DNA from: Paenibacillus riograndensis SBR5 | Lineage (GTDB): Bacteria > Bacillota > Bacilli > Paenibacillales > Paenibacillaceae | Assembly: GCF_000981585.1 (NCBI RefSeq) | Contig: NZ_LN831776.1 | Location: 7,743,903-7,807,902 of the forward strand | DNA: 64,000 nucleotides | Reading direction: 5' to 3' | Part shown: piece after piece, positions 16,716 through 25,622 of the stretch | Layout: the number at the start of each line of letters is the position of its first letter | Position numbering within the stretch: position 1 is the stretch's first letter | The notes under the pieces: model-generated | The model's database searches: none | Told to the model about the DNA's origin: nothing | Seen by the model: only the letters and a program-made list of their open reading frames with translations | Made by a program: the position numbers and the translations under genes

Positions 16716-17563
16716 AGATCAAAAAAATTCTGAACAACAACGCGGTTGTAGTGAACGACCTCGGCGAAGAAAAGATTGTCATGGGATCCGGGATTGCTTT
16801 TCAGAAAAGGAAAAACGATATTATTGATCCGTCCCTTGTTGAGAAAGTGTTTATTATGGACGACCCGGATCAATACGGGCATCTGCAGGAAATGCTGGGT
16901 ACACTGCCCGAAGAGGAGATTGCGGCATCGGAACAAATTATTACGTATGCTGAACATGAGCTGGAAGTGACGTTCAATGAACATATTCATATTGCGCTGA
17001 CGGACCATCTCTCCTTTGCTCTGGAGCGGATCCGCAAAGGAACGATGATCCAGAACACGCTGCTGGATGAAATCCGCATTTTATACCCGAGAGAGTTCCA
17101 GATTGGGCTGCATGCAAAGAGCATTATTCGTGAAGCCCTGCAGGTGGATATCCCCGTGGATGAGGTGGGATACATCGCGATGCATATCCATACCGCCTGG
17201 AAAAACGCCGGGGTCCGCGGGTCCGCTGCCGAAACGGCGGCAATGATCCGCGATCTTGCTGAAGGCGTGGAACAGGCCGCCGGCATTACGCTGGAACGGG
17301 GTTCTGCCAACTATGAGCGGTTGGTGACCCAGCTGGAAAATATCCTGCGGACCGATGAAAACGGCAAGCTGCTGAGCGAGCTGAACCCGGAGATTGTACG
17401 GATTGCCAAAGAGCGCTATACCTTGGCTTATGTGCAGGCCACAGAGATCAGCAGGCTGGTTGAGGAGGATTATAGCTATGTTCTCAGTGACAGTCAGCGG
17501 GTATGTCTTGCTATGGAGATCAACCGGATCAACACCCGGTCGGGAAATGGTAATATATCCTAA
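16712..17563 (+). CDS. BglG-family transcription antiterminator (SacY/SacT/LicT type)
   Basis: The 283-residue protein has an RNA-binding CAT domain (1-55, MKIKKILNNNAVVVND) and two PTS regulation domains. PRD1 (about 65-170) keeps its two His residues in ALTDHLSFALER and GYIAMHIHTA. PRD2 (about 175-278) has lost both: the usual R-L-x-T-H-L reads RLVTQLENI, and the usual I-H-I reads LAMEINRI. In LicT-like proteins PRD1 phosphorylation by the EII inhibits and PRD2 phosphorylation by HPr activates. This protein may thus answer only to the PTS. Targets are the RAT leaders at 15101 and 17706. It is co-transcribed with the EIIBC gene. Confidence 0.92.
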   Translation: MKIKKILNNNAVVVNDLGEEKIVMGSGIAFQKRKNDIIDPSLVEKVFIMDDPDQYGHLQEMLGTLPEEEIAASEQIITYAEHELEVTFNEHIHIALTDHLSFALERIRKGTMIQNTLLDEIRILYPREFQIGLHAKSIIREALQVDIPVDEVGYIAMHIHTAWKNAGVRGSAAETAAMIRDLAEGVEQAAGITLERGSANYERLVTQLENILRTDENGKLLSELNPEIVRIAKERYTLAYVQATEISRLVEEDYSYVLSDSQRVCLAMEINRINTRSGNGNIS

Positions 17564-17705
17564 TTTAATATTTTAGGCCCATAGACCCTAGATACTATAA
17601 TAAATAACAAAAAATGATTGTTTTTTATCCTAAAAAAATAGGAGTATCAGTCTATAGCTATTATCCGTTATAAAATTATAGAATTAACGCGACAACAAAA
17701 TATGT

Positions 17706-17797
17706 CGGGATTGTTACTGTTAAGCAGGCAAGACCTAAAAATCCGTTTGGGAATCGATGCGTCCGCGTGTCCCCAAGGGTATTTTTAGGTCTTTTTT
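17706..17797 (+). promoter_or_regulatory. RAT antiterminator/terminator leader of sacB-levB
   Basis: GGATTGTTACTGTTAAGCAG (from 17708) followed by GCAAGACC matches the Bacillus sacB RAT almost exactly. It overlaps the 5' arm of a perfect 13-bp terminator stem: 17730-17742 pairs with 17781-17793, followed by Ts. Binding of the antiterminator to the RAT should let transcription into levansucrase. A clear core promoter was not identified in the AT-rich 17564-17700. Confidence 0.93.
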
Positions 17798-17841
17798 CTG
17801 TTTAAGAGAAAATTTGATCAGAGAAAAGGAGACAGGGAAAT

Positions 17842-19323
17842 ATGAATATCAAAAAGATGGCACGACAAGCAGCAGCAGTAACCTTTGCAACAGCTTTACT
17901 TGCAGGTGGCGGAGCTTCGGCTCTGGCGAAGGGGAATAACAATGGAGATTATAAGGGGAATAACAGTGGGGATTACAAAGAAAGCTACGGTTTTTCCCAT
18001 ATCACCCGCGAGGACATGCTGAAAATACCGGAACAACAAAAAAGCGGGCAATTTCAGGTTCCGGCGTTCAATGCCGCTTCAATCCAGAATATTTCTTCTG
18101 CAAAAGGCTCGGATCAGTGGGGCAACGCCATCGACCTGGATGTCTGGGATAGCTGGCCGCTGCAAAATGCGGACGGAACCGTTGCCGAATATAATGGCTA
18201 TCATATCGTGTTTGCGCTGGCGGGAGACCCCAAAAAAGGATGGGACACCTTCATCTACATGTTCTATCAAAAAGTGGGTGACACCTCCATTAACAGCTGG
18301 AAAAATGCCGGCAGAGTTTTTAAGGACAGCGATAAATATGTTCCAAACGACCCGATTCTGAACAAGCAAGCCGAAGAATGGTCCGGTTCCGCAACCTTGA
18401 CGAAGGATGGCAAAGTCCGCCTGTTCTATACCAACCGCCAAGGCTGGGACCCGGCACACGGATTTTTTGGCAAGCAGACCCTGACCACAGCGCAGGTGAA
18501 TGTGTCGAAGCCGGATGCGGATACGCTGAAGGTGGATGGCGTGGAAGATTTCAAATCGGTCTTTGACGGAGACGGAAAGTTCTATCAGAATGTGGATCAG
18601 GCTTTCGGTGGAGGCGATTATGCGGATAACCATACCTTAAGAGATCCTCACTATGTTGAGGATAATGGCCGTAAATACCTTGTTTTTGAATCGAATACCG
18701 GTACGGAAACGGGTTACCAGGGCGAAGAATCGCTGTACAACAGATCCTTCTACGAAGGAAGCAAGGTCTTCTTCGAGAATGAAAAAAACAAGCTGCTGTC
18801 TGGCCCTAAGAAATCGCTGGCAGCATTAGCGAACGGATCACTGGGGATTATCGAGCTGAATGACGACTACACCCTGAAATCAGTAATGAAGCCGCTCATC
18901 GCCTCCAATACCGTAACCGATGAAATTGAACGGGCGAACGTGTTTGAAATGAATGGCAAGTGGTACCTGTTCACGGATTCACGGGGCTCCAAAATGACCA
19001 TTGACGGAATCGGCGCCAATGATGTATACATGCTGGGCTATGTAGCAGATTCATTGACCGGTCCTTATAAACCGTTGAACGGAAGCGGGCTTGTGCTGCA
19101 CATGAACCTTGATCCTAACGACCTTACCTGGACATACTCTCACTTCGCCATCCCGCAGGCCGAAGGAAATAATGTGGTCATCACCAGTTATATGACTAAC
19201 CGGGGATTGTATGCCGAGCAGCATTCCACTTTTGCGCCCAGCTTCCTCGTGAATATTAAGGGCTCGAAAACTTCGGTTGTCAAAGACAGTGTCCTTGAAC
19301 AAGGACAATTGACGGTGAAGTAG
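17842..19323 (+). CDS. sacB: Levansucrase (GH68)
   Basis: This secreted fructosyltransferase builds levan from sucrose. The 493-residue protein has a signal peptide (cleavage likely after about residue 29) and then a short repeat (NNNGDYKG/NNSGDYKE). The catalytic triad is visible: nucleophile Asp103 in DVWDSWP, transition-state stabilizer Asp268 in LRDPHYVED, and acid/base Glu363 in DEIERANV. Length and motif spacing match Bacillus SacB. It is followed 4 bases later by a levanase gene, as in the B. subtilis sacB-levB operon, and preceded by a RAT/terminator leader. Confidence 0.97.
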   Translation: MNIKKMARQAAAVTFATALLAGGGASALAKGNNNGDYKGNNSGDYKESYGFSHITREDMLKIPEQQKSGQFQVPAFNAASIQNISSAKGSDQWGNAIDLDVWDSWPLQNADGTVAEYNGYHIVFALAGDPKKGWDTFIYMFYQKVGDTSINSWKNAGRVFKDSDKYVPNDPILNKQAEEWSGSATLTKDGKVRLFYTNRQGWDPAHGFFGKQTLTTAQVNVSKPDADTLKVDGVEDFKSVFDGDGKFYQNVDQAFGGGDYADNHTLRDPHYVEDNGRKYLVFESNTGTETGYQGEESLYNRSFYEGSKVFFENEKNKLLSGPKKSLAALANGSLGIIELNDDYTLKSVMKPLIASNTVTDEIERANVFEMNGKWYLFTDSRGSKMTIDGIGANDVYMLGYVADSLTGPYKPLNGSGLVLHMNLDPNDLTWTYSHFAIPQAEGNNVVITSYMTNRGLYAEQHSTFAPSFLVNIKGSKTSVVKDSVLEQGQLTVK

Positions 19324-19327
19324 CCTT

Positions 19328-20890
19328 TTGAACCCGAAAAAGCGTGTATGGCTACAGCATTCCCTTTTAGCCGCGATTGGCTTGGGCCTTATCATCGCTA
19401 TAGGGGCGGCGGCTTACTATTCCGGAAGGAACAATATCCCGGAGGAGGCCGCCCCTTCTCATTCACCGCCGGCCTATCGGGCGGCCTACCATTTTACCAC
19501 ACCCGATAAGTGGATGAACGATCCGCAAAGACCTGTTTATCTGGACGGGGTATACCATTACTACTATCTGTACAACCGCGACTATCCCGCTGGAAATGGT
19601 ACTGAATGGCGGCACGCGGTATCTGTTGATCTGGTGCATTGGACAGATGAGGGAATCGCCATCCCCAAGTATACAACCCCCAATGGTGATCCCTGGTCAG
19701 GGTCGGTAGTTGTGGATGTGACAGGATCAGCCGGTTTCGGAAAAGGGGCTGTTGTCGCGATTATGACCCAGCCCTCCGCCGATGGCGGGCAGCAAGAGCA
19801 ATATTTGTGGTACAGCACCGACCACGGATACACCTTTCGCCCTTACGGACATGCTCCCGTTTTGCCCAATCCGGGAACAGCCGACTTTAGAGATCCAAAG
19901 ATCATTTGGGATGACCTCTCCCGCAAATGGGTCATGGTCTTGGCTGAAGGCACAAAAATAGGCTTGTATGAATCCAAGAACTTAAAAGCCTGGCACTATA
20001 TGAGCGGTTTCGTAACAGAAGGTATCGGAATTGTGGAATGCCCGGATCTTTACCTGATGCATGCGGAGGACGGGGCTTATAAATGGGTGCTCGGCGCCAG
20101 CGCCAATGGCATTGACTCAGGGAAACCCAACACCTATGCCTACTGGACAGGAGATTTCGACGGCGTGGCATTTCTCCCTGACCGGAAGGAGCCGCAGTGG
20201 CTGGATTACGGCTTTGACTGGTACGGTGCCGTAACCTTTGAGGATGGAACAAGCCGCGACGCCACCCATCATCGTTACGCTATGGCCTGGATGAATAATT
20301 GGGAATATGCCCAGCATACGCCGACGATGCGGGAAGGCTTCAACGGAATGGATTCGATTGTCCGTCAAATTGAACTGAAGCAGGCTGGCGGGGACAGCTA
20401 TCGGCTTGTGTCAGAACCTCTTGAAGCCTTAAGCCAAACGGCCAAGGAGGTAGCCACTTATGAGCGCTTCGATGTGAAGGGCTCTAAGACACTTCCTGTC
20501 ACGGGCGATTCGTACGAGCTTAACACCGATATCACTTGGTCTGAGCTTAAGAATGCCGGTGTCAGACTTCGGGAATCAGCGGATCAAAGCCGTCATGTGG
20601 ATGTAGGAGTTTTTGCCGAGGCCGGGTACACTTATGTCAATCGGGCCTACACCGGGAATCCCGACAAAAGCGGAAAATATCTGGAAAGCACAGCTCCCTT
20701 TGATGTAAGCAAAAAGAAGATCCACCTGAAGATTCTTGTGGATCGGACGAGCGTTGAAGTGTTTATTGATGACGGCTCCGTCGTATATTCCAATGTCGTT
20801 TTTCCTGAATTAGACGATAAGGGGATCACACTGTTTTCCGACGGCGGCACAGCGGTTTTCAGCAATATTGTGATCAAGCCATTGAAATAA
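19328..20890 (+). CDS. levB: Levanase/endolevanase (GH32), LevB type
   Basis: The 520-residue GH32 hydrolase closely resembles B. subtilis LevB and cuts levan made by the upstream enzyme. The N-terminus has a hydrophobic segment (residues 11-31) that acts as signal or membrane anchor. The nucleophile Asp65 lies in WMNDPQ (the family usually has Asn-Gly after the Pro; LevB also has Gln), Asp189 in FRDPK and acid/base Glu237 in VECPDLY. A C-terminal beta-sandwich domain follows. It starts with TTG 4 bases after the sacB stop and has no strong ribosome binding site, so it is likely translated by coupling. Confidence 0.94.
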   Translation: MNPKKRVWLQHSLLAAIGLGLIIAIGAAAYYSGRNNIPEEAAPSHSPPAYRAAYHFTTPDKWMNDPQRPVYLDGVYHYYYLYNRDYPAGNGTEWRHAVSVDLVHWTDEGIAIPKYTTPNGDPWSGSVVVDVTGSAGFGKGAVVAIMTQPSADGGQQEQYLWYSTDHGYTFRPYGHAPVLPNPGTADFRDPKIIWDDLSRKWVMVLAEGTKIGLYESKNLKAWHYMSGFVTEGIGIVECPDLYLMHAEDGAYKWVLGASANGIDSGKPNTYAYWTGDFDGVAFLPDRKEPQWLDYGFDWYGAVTFEDGTSRDATHHRYAMAWMNNWEYAQHTPTMREGFNGMDSIVRQIELKQAGGDSYRLVSEPLEALSQTAKEVATYERFDVKGSKTLPVTGDSYELNTDITWSELKNAGVRLRESADQSRHVDVGVFAEAGYTYVNRAYTGNPDKSGKYLESTAPFDVSKKKIHLKILVDRTSVEVFIDDGSVVYSNVVFPELDDKGITLFSDGGTAVFSNIVIKPLK

Positions 20891-20904
20891 GGTTCCTCAG
20901 CATT

Positions 20905-20940
20905 CACCCGATTCCTAGTCAGCCGGAATCGGGTGTTTTC
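20905..20940 (+). terminator. Terminator of the sacB-levB operon
   Basis: CACCCGATTCC (20905-20915) and its exact complement (20925-20935) form an 11-bp stem with a 9-base loop, followed by TTTTCTGTT. It lies 15 bases after the levB stop. Confidence 0.9.
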
Positions 20941-20968
20941 TGTTCTATCCGATCACTGTGCATATGAC

Positions 20969-22492
20969 CTACGAAGAACTTGAAATAGGAGCCTTTTTTT
21001 CAACCTCCCCTGCTCTGCTCGTCAGATTTAGGGAGCGGTCCGTTAATTTCTGAATTTCGTTGATCAGTTTAGGGTTTTCCATAAGAGTGACGCCATAGGC
21101 AGGAATCATTTCTTTTATTTTCGGCTCCCACGCCTTGAGCTGCTGCGGAAAGCATTTGCCAATGACTTCAAGCATGACCGAAACGGCGGTAGAAGCACCG
21201 GGAGAAGCACCCAGCAATGCGGCTATCGACCCATCGGCGCTGCTTATGACTTCGGTGCCGAATTGAAGCGTGCCTTTGCCGGCTGCCGTATCTTTGATGA
21301 TCTGCACGCGCTGGCCCGCCACTACCAGGTCCCAATCCCCGCTTTGGGCGCCCGGGACAAATTCCCGTAAGGCTTCAATGCGCTGATCTTTTGATAACAT
21401 CACCTGCCCGATCAGGTACTTGGTCAATGAAAGATTCTTCGCACCTGCCGCCAGCATTGTGGTAAGATTACCCGGTTTTACAGAAGTTATCAGATCAAAC
21501 ACCGAACCGTATTTCAGAAACTTTGGCGAGAAGCCGGCAAACGGCCCAAAGAACAGCGATTCTTTTTTGTCGATGACTCTGGTATCCAGATGCGGGACAG
21601 ACATAGGCGGAGCACCGAGTGCAGCTTTTCCGTATACTTTGGCATGATGCTGTGCAACAATGTCCGGCTTCTGGCACACCATAAACAGCCCGCTCACCGG
21701 AAAGCCTCCAATGCCCTTCCCCTCAGGAATACCGGATTTCTGCAGCAAATGCAGACTCCCGCCCCCGCCGCCGATAAAGACGAATTTCGCGGAATGGCGC
21801 GTAGTGGTACCGTTCTCGAGATTCCGCACCTTCAGGTCCCAGGAGCCGTCGCCGGCACGTTTAATATCATCGACATTATGCTGGTATCTGATATCCGTGT
21901 TGTTACTCTGTAAGTGGTCAAACAAAATGCGCGTTAACGCGCCAAAGTTCACATCCGTACCTGATTCAATCCGGGTCGCCGCGATGGGCTGGTTAATTCT
22001 TCTGTCTTTCATCATAAGCGGAATCCATTCCATCAGCTGCTCCGGATCCTCGGAAAATTCCATTCCCTGAAACAGCGGATTTTGCGAAAGCGCTTCAAAT
22101 CGTTTTTTCAAAAAGGTCACGTCGGCTTCCCCTTGCACAAAGCTCATATGGGGCACGGGTACGATAAAATCCTGCGGATGCTGTATCCGCTTGCTTTTCA
22201 CCAGATACGACCAGAACTGCTTGGAAAACTGATACTCTTCATTCACTTTTATAGCTTTGCTGATATCGATGGAGCCATCCGGCTGCTCTACGGTGTAGTT
22301 CAGCTCGCAGAGCGAAGAGTGCCCGGTTCCTGCATTATTCCATTCATTAGAGCTCTCCTCACCTGCACCCGCCCGCCGCTCAAACACTGTGATTTTCCAG
22401 TCCGGCACTAATTCTTTTAGCAGTGAACCTAACGTCGCACTCATGATTCCGGCACCAATTAAAATAACATCTGTTTTTTGTCGGTTGCTCAT
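20969..22492 (-). CDS. mqo: Malate:quinone oxidoreductase
   Basis: Mqo is a peripheral membrane flavoenzyme that oxidizes malate to oxaloacetate and passes electrons to menaquinone. The 507-residue protein begins with the FAD Rossmann motif [18 protein letters not shown]. It shows family segments [40 protein letters not shown] and [19 protein letters not shown]. The ATG at 22492 has AGAAGGACGG upstream. The gene is monocistronic and convergent with the levan operon. Confidence 0.96.
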   Translation of the reverse strand: MSNRQKTDVILIGAGIMSATLGSLLKELVPDWKITVFERRAGAGEESSNEWNNAGTGHSSLCELNYTVEQPDGSIDISKAIKVNEEYQFSKQFWSYLVKSKRIQHPQDFIVPVPHMSFVQGEADVTFLKKRFEALSQNPLFQGMEFSEDPEQLMEWIPLMMKDRRINQPIAATRIESGTDVNFGALTRILFDHLQSNNTDIRYQHNVDDIKRAGDGSWDLKVRNLENGTTTRHSAKFVFIGGGGGSLHLLQKSGIPEGKGIGGFPVSGLFMVCQKPDIVAQHHAKVYGKAALGAPPMSVPHLDTRVIDKKESLFFGPFAGFSPKFLKYGSVFDLITSVKPGNLTTMLAAGAKNLSLTKYLIGQVMLSKDQRIEALREFVPGAQSGDWDLVVAGQRVQIIKDTAAGKGTLQFGTEVISSADGSIAALLGASPGASTAVSVMLEVIGKCFPQQLKAWEPKIKEMIPAYGVTLMENPKLINEIQKLTDRSLNLTSRAGEVEKKAPISSSS

Positions 22493-22834
22493 TTTTACCG
22501 TCCTTCTACCCTACGGATTTGCAGGAAGGATTAAGGCGCTCCTGCTTAGGCGCCATACAAGCTAGGATGCAGCCAAAGCCGCATACCTTTAATGGATTAA
22601 AGAAGACCTATTCTTAGTGTATCACTATTATTTATAAATTTTAATATTTATCTATTTTTTTATAGAAAACGGAATCATTTCATGATCATATTGCCGCATA
22701 TGTGCTTATTCTCTATTTTGTGGATATGCCGTTACCCCTTCCTGCCGTTTACATACTTTAAATGGAGATCGTATAAACGCACACAGTATCGTTGTTATTG
22801 GAAAACGGGCACTCTATATGTATCTGGGCGAAAT
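22493..22834. other. Noncoding gap between mqo and the GT8 gene
   Basis: This AT-rich region should contain the mqo promoter (minus strand). No gene with a credible start and ribosome binding site was found on either strand. The short GC-rich stretch near 22530-22560 holds two TAGGCGCC/TAAGGCGC-like words of unknown meaning. Confidence 0.5.
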
Positions 22835-22877
22835 AAAGAAGCAGATCTGTCCAAATCCCCGACAATTCTGCTTCTTT
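22829..22877 (-). terminator. Terminator of the GT8 gene
   Basis: An 11-bp stem is formed by 22835-22845 and 22867-22877 (minus strand AAAGAAGCAGA / TCTGCTTCTTT), with U-rich sequence following. It lies 34 bases after the stop codon of the glycosyltransferase gene. Confidence 0.7.
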
Positions 22878-22910
22878 GGCGCTTGCTATCTCAAAGACGG
22901 ACTATGCCCA

Positions 22911-24257
22911 TCAGCCTGCTTTATGAAGTTTACGCTGATGCTTACGCTTCAGAGAGTGTCTGCTTTTTCTCAGTGAAAGCCGTTTGATTACATGTTTTCT
23001 TCTGCTCACGGTCCGCAGTTTTCCCGTTCTGCTCACGGTCCGCAGTTTTTTCCTTCTCAGTTTCAGAATTCTTCTCTTTACATACCGGTACTTAATCAGT
23101 CTTGCGCGCTTAATCGAACGATATCTGGCGCGGATGATTCTTTTTCTTCTCAGTCTGCGTTTCAGCCGCAGGGTTCTGCGGATTTTCCGTCTGTGCCGCT
23201 TCACTGGAAGGTTATCCGGAGGCGGAGCAGGCGCTTCAGCGACCGGAATTTCCTGAACGGGAGGGGCCGGAAGCTGAATGTCTTGAACCGGAGGGGCTGG
23301 AAGCTGAATGTCCTGAACCGGAGGAGCCAGGAACTGGGCTTCTTGGACCGGAGGAGGCAGAAACTGAAATTCTTGAACCGGAGGTTCAGGGAAATGAACT
23401 TCCGGAGCAGGCGGTTCCACCGGGATGTCAGCCAGAGCCGGCTCGAAAGCTGCCTCGATAACCGGCTCCGGCGCATACCCTCCTCCCCAACCCCAGGGGG
23501 TCATGGCACGGAAATTATTGTATAACGTTACATGAGGTGAATCTGCATCCCACCATTTGTTTTCTCCGGCGAAATGAATAATTTTATGCTCTAAATCGAG
23601 TTCATTCTGCGCGAACGTATTAAAACACTGGTCCAATTGTAAATAGTTGCAGCTGTACACCGCATTCAGAACATCTTGGTCTGGCATTGTCATCTTTGGA
23701 AAATTACGCAGGAAATTAAGCATTTCTCCATACCAGTTGTCTTTTTTGCGGATATTGTCCAGGTGAAACAGAATGACGCCTGAGTTAAAATAGAGCTCCG
23801 CGCTTAGTCCCATGGAGGTAAAGTACTCCAGCAAGTTTTCCCCTTGATCCAATACTGCACCCAAATAACGATCTCCCAGGTCAATGCTCCATAGTTCATT
23901 AATATCCATATTGACCAAAATGTCGCAATCCAGATAAATCACTCTGTCTGTCTGAATAATTATCGGGAGCAGCAAACGATACATACTGGCCATTGTCCAG
24001 TAGTCGATTTTATGCACGCCTGCTGCCACTTCCCGCATATCTCCAGGAATTGTAACATGATAAAAAAAGATGTTGTGATGAAATACATCGACCATTTGAG
24101 TGAGTTTTACCTTGTTTTCCTCACTTAAGGAATCATCATGCACAATGTGCACATTGATCGTTTGCTCGGTCTTGGAAAAAATTGAGGCAAGAACTACAGC
24201 CGCATGCTCCGTATAACTTCCATCTTTATCGTTAATCGTTAAAACCAATTCAACCAT
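22911..24257 (-). CDS. GT8 glycosyltransferase with Pro-rich repeats and Lys/Arg-rich tail
   Basis: Residues 1-260 form a family 8 glycosyltransferase (LgtC/WaaJ type). The DxD metal and sugar-nucleotide motif is VIYLDCDILVN, followed by YFNSGVILFHLDNIR, PDQDVLNAV and IIHFAGENKWW. After a GWGGGYAPEP turn come about 70 residues rich in Pro, including five 10-residue units of type PPVQDIQLPA. The last ~95 residues are extremely basic, with about half Lys or Arg and no acidic residue. The ATG at 24257 has AGGTGA upstream. There is no signal peptide. A nucleotidyltransferase gene lies upstream on the same strand. The basic tail might bind nucleic acid, acidic polymer or the spore surface; this is inference. 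Confidence 0.87.
   Translation of the reverse strand: MVELVLTINDKDGSYTEHAAVVLASIFSKTEQTINVHIVHDDSLSEENKVKLTQMVDVFHHNIFFYHVTIPGDMREVAAGVHKIDYWTMASMYRLLLPIIIQTDRVIYLDCDILVNMDINELWSIDLGDRYLGAVLDQGENLLEYFTSMGLSAELYFNSGVILFHLDNIRKKDNWYGEMLNFLRNFPKMTMPDQDVLNAVYSCNYLQLDQCFNTFAQNELDLEHKIIHFAGENKWWDADSPHVTLYNNFRAMTPWGWGGGYAPEPVIEAAFEPALADIPVEPPAPEVHFPEPPVQEFQFLPPPVQEAQFLAPPVQDIQLPAPPVQDIQLPAPPVQEIPVAEAPAPPPDNLPVKRHRRKIRRTLRLKRRLRRKRIIRARYRSIKRARLIKYRYVKRRILKLRRKKLRTVSRTGKLRTVSRRKHVIKRLSLRKSRHSLKRKHQRKLHKAG
23251..23400 (-). repeat. Five 30-bp tandem repeats coding for Pro-rich decapeptides
   Basis: The units start about 23251, 23281, 23311, 23341 and 23371. Two of them are nearly identical (shared GAGGGGC-GGAAGCTGAATGTC core on the plus strand) and the others are diverged. 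The translation on the minus strand is PPVQ(E/D)-x-Q-(F/L)-x-x. The period is an exact multiple of three, so copy number could change without a frameshift. Confidence 0.85.
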
Positions 24258-24377
24258 TATCAAAGATCACCTACCTTTTAAAGTATACTAATGCACAGTT
24301 ACTTGATGCACTCGACTACTTTAAGTGTATGTTTACCCTGGTGACCGGATTGGACTATTCCCCAGTTCTTACCCATT

Positions 24378-25418
24378 TTATTTTGAATCGTTCTGCAAGC
24401 CCGCTTGAGTTCTTGTGACTGATGCACGATCGCCTAGAATATGGCGGGCCGGCTGCTCTTGGATTTCTTGTTCAGCCAGATGAACATAGGAGCCAAAAAC
24501 ACTTCCCTCCGCATGAACATGGGACAAGGTCACCTGATCCGTCAAAATGCTGTTGGACAGAATGCAATCCTCGACCACACTATTCGGGCCAATATACACA
24601 TAAGGTCCAACCACACTGTTCATCACGGTGGCGGTCGGATCAATCCTAACCGGAGGAATCCACTGGACAGAGCTGTGCATGCCGGATGGTTTTACAAAGT
24701 TCTGTGGATCTTGACCCATCTTGTAGCGATTCGCTTCAAGCCATCTGTCGTGGGTTCCGATATCAAAAAACGGTTCAGCCGCTATGCTGTACACCACATG
24801 TCCGCCTTCTGTTATTAACAACTGAATGGCATCCGTCATCTCGTATTCTCCACGCGGGGAGGGTGTTAGCCTGTCCATTGCCGGCCAGATCGCTGCAGTA
24901 AGAGCGTATACGCCAACAATAGCCAAATCGGATTTGGGGTATTTAGGCTTTTCCTCCAAACCGATAATTTGCCCGGCATGGACGGCAGCGACACCAAATT
25001 GACCAGGGTCCTTAACCTGCTGAAGCAGTATTGAAGCCGCAGCATTGTCTGTTTCCAATGACCGGATTAAAGGCGCTATATCACCTTCATACAAATTATC
25101 GCCAAGCATCAATACAAAAGGGGAATCCGCCATAAATGACTTCGCGCTTTTCACCGCATCCGCCAGCCCCATAGGTTCTTCCTGCATAAGAAAGGTTAAC
25201 GAGGCATTCCACCGCTCCCCGTCCCCGATTGTCCGCCGGATCTCTCCCTGCGTATGGTTCACAACGATTCCAATCTCGGTAATTCCGGCGGCAACAAGCT
25301 TGTTAATAATGGAGACAAGAATATACTCCCCGTTAACAGGCAACATGCACTTTGGTTTGGTATAGGTTGAAGGCTGCAGTCTGGTTCCCCGGCCAGCGCA
25401 TAAAATTAATCCTTTCAT
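24378..25418 (-). CDS. Sugar nucleotidyltransferase (glucose-1-phosphate thymidylyltransferase-like)
   Basis: The 346-residue protein makes an NDP-sugar from NTP and a sugar 1-phosphate. The N-terminal catalytic domain has the motif LILCAGRGTRLQPSTYTKPK, then VLMLGDNLYEGD with the metal-binding Asp and IGLEEKPKYPKSDLAIVGVY. The C-terminal ~90 residues form a left-handed beta-helix (repeats such as DPTATVMNSVVGPYVYIGPN). This long two-domain form resembles RmlA2/StrD-type enzymes. It is upstream of the GT8 gene on the same strand, 120 bases apart, and could supply its donor. The exact sugar is unknown. Confidence 0.88.
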   Translation of the reverse strand: MKGLILCAGRGTRLQPSTYTKPKCMLPVNGEYILVSIINKLVAAGITEIGIVVNHTQGEIRRTIGDGERWNASLTFLMQEEPMGLADAVKSAKSFMADSPFVLMLGDNLYEGDIAPLIRSLETDNAAASILLQQVKDPGQFGVAAVHAGQIIGLEEKPKYPKSDLAIVGVYALTAAIWPAMDRLTPSPRGEYEMTDAIQLLITEGGHVVYSIAAEPFFDIGTHDRWLEANRYKMGQDPQNFVKPSGMHSSVQWIPPVRIDPTATVMNSVVGPYVYIGPNSVVEDCILSNSILTDQVTLSHVHAEGSVFGSYVHLAEQEIQEQPARHILGDRASVTRTQAGLQNDSK

Positions 25419-25622
25419 AAAAACATACCCCCTGCTTATAAAGTTAGTATCTTCGGATTTGGTGTAAATGAGTTCTCTTTACATTTTATGCACAAGCTAT
25501 AAAGGAGCTTGGGTATATAATAAGCAGCAATGACCTATTAAACTATGATTCCGAAAGATATAGGCTAAGTAGAGGAGTTTATAGTAAAGTTGAAAGACCT
25601 TTAACCTTAGAGGAGAGATTAC

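Noticed and set aside
22682..22987. Possible 101-residue plus-strand protein in the gap after mqo
   Set aside because: It has no ribosome binding site, runs through the GT8 terminator and into the antisense of the GT8 gene, and has no protein-like pattern.
22992..23525. Arg/Phe/Ser-rich plus-strand frame over repeats, and the idea of a CRISPR array at 23251-23400
   Set aside because: The 30-bp units are directly adjacent with no spacers and translate in frame as Pro-rich decapeptides of the GT8 protein. The plus-strand frame is the mirror of the basic tail.
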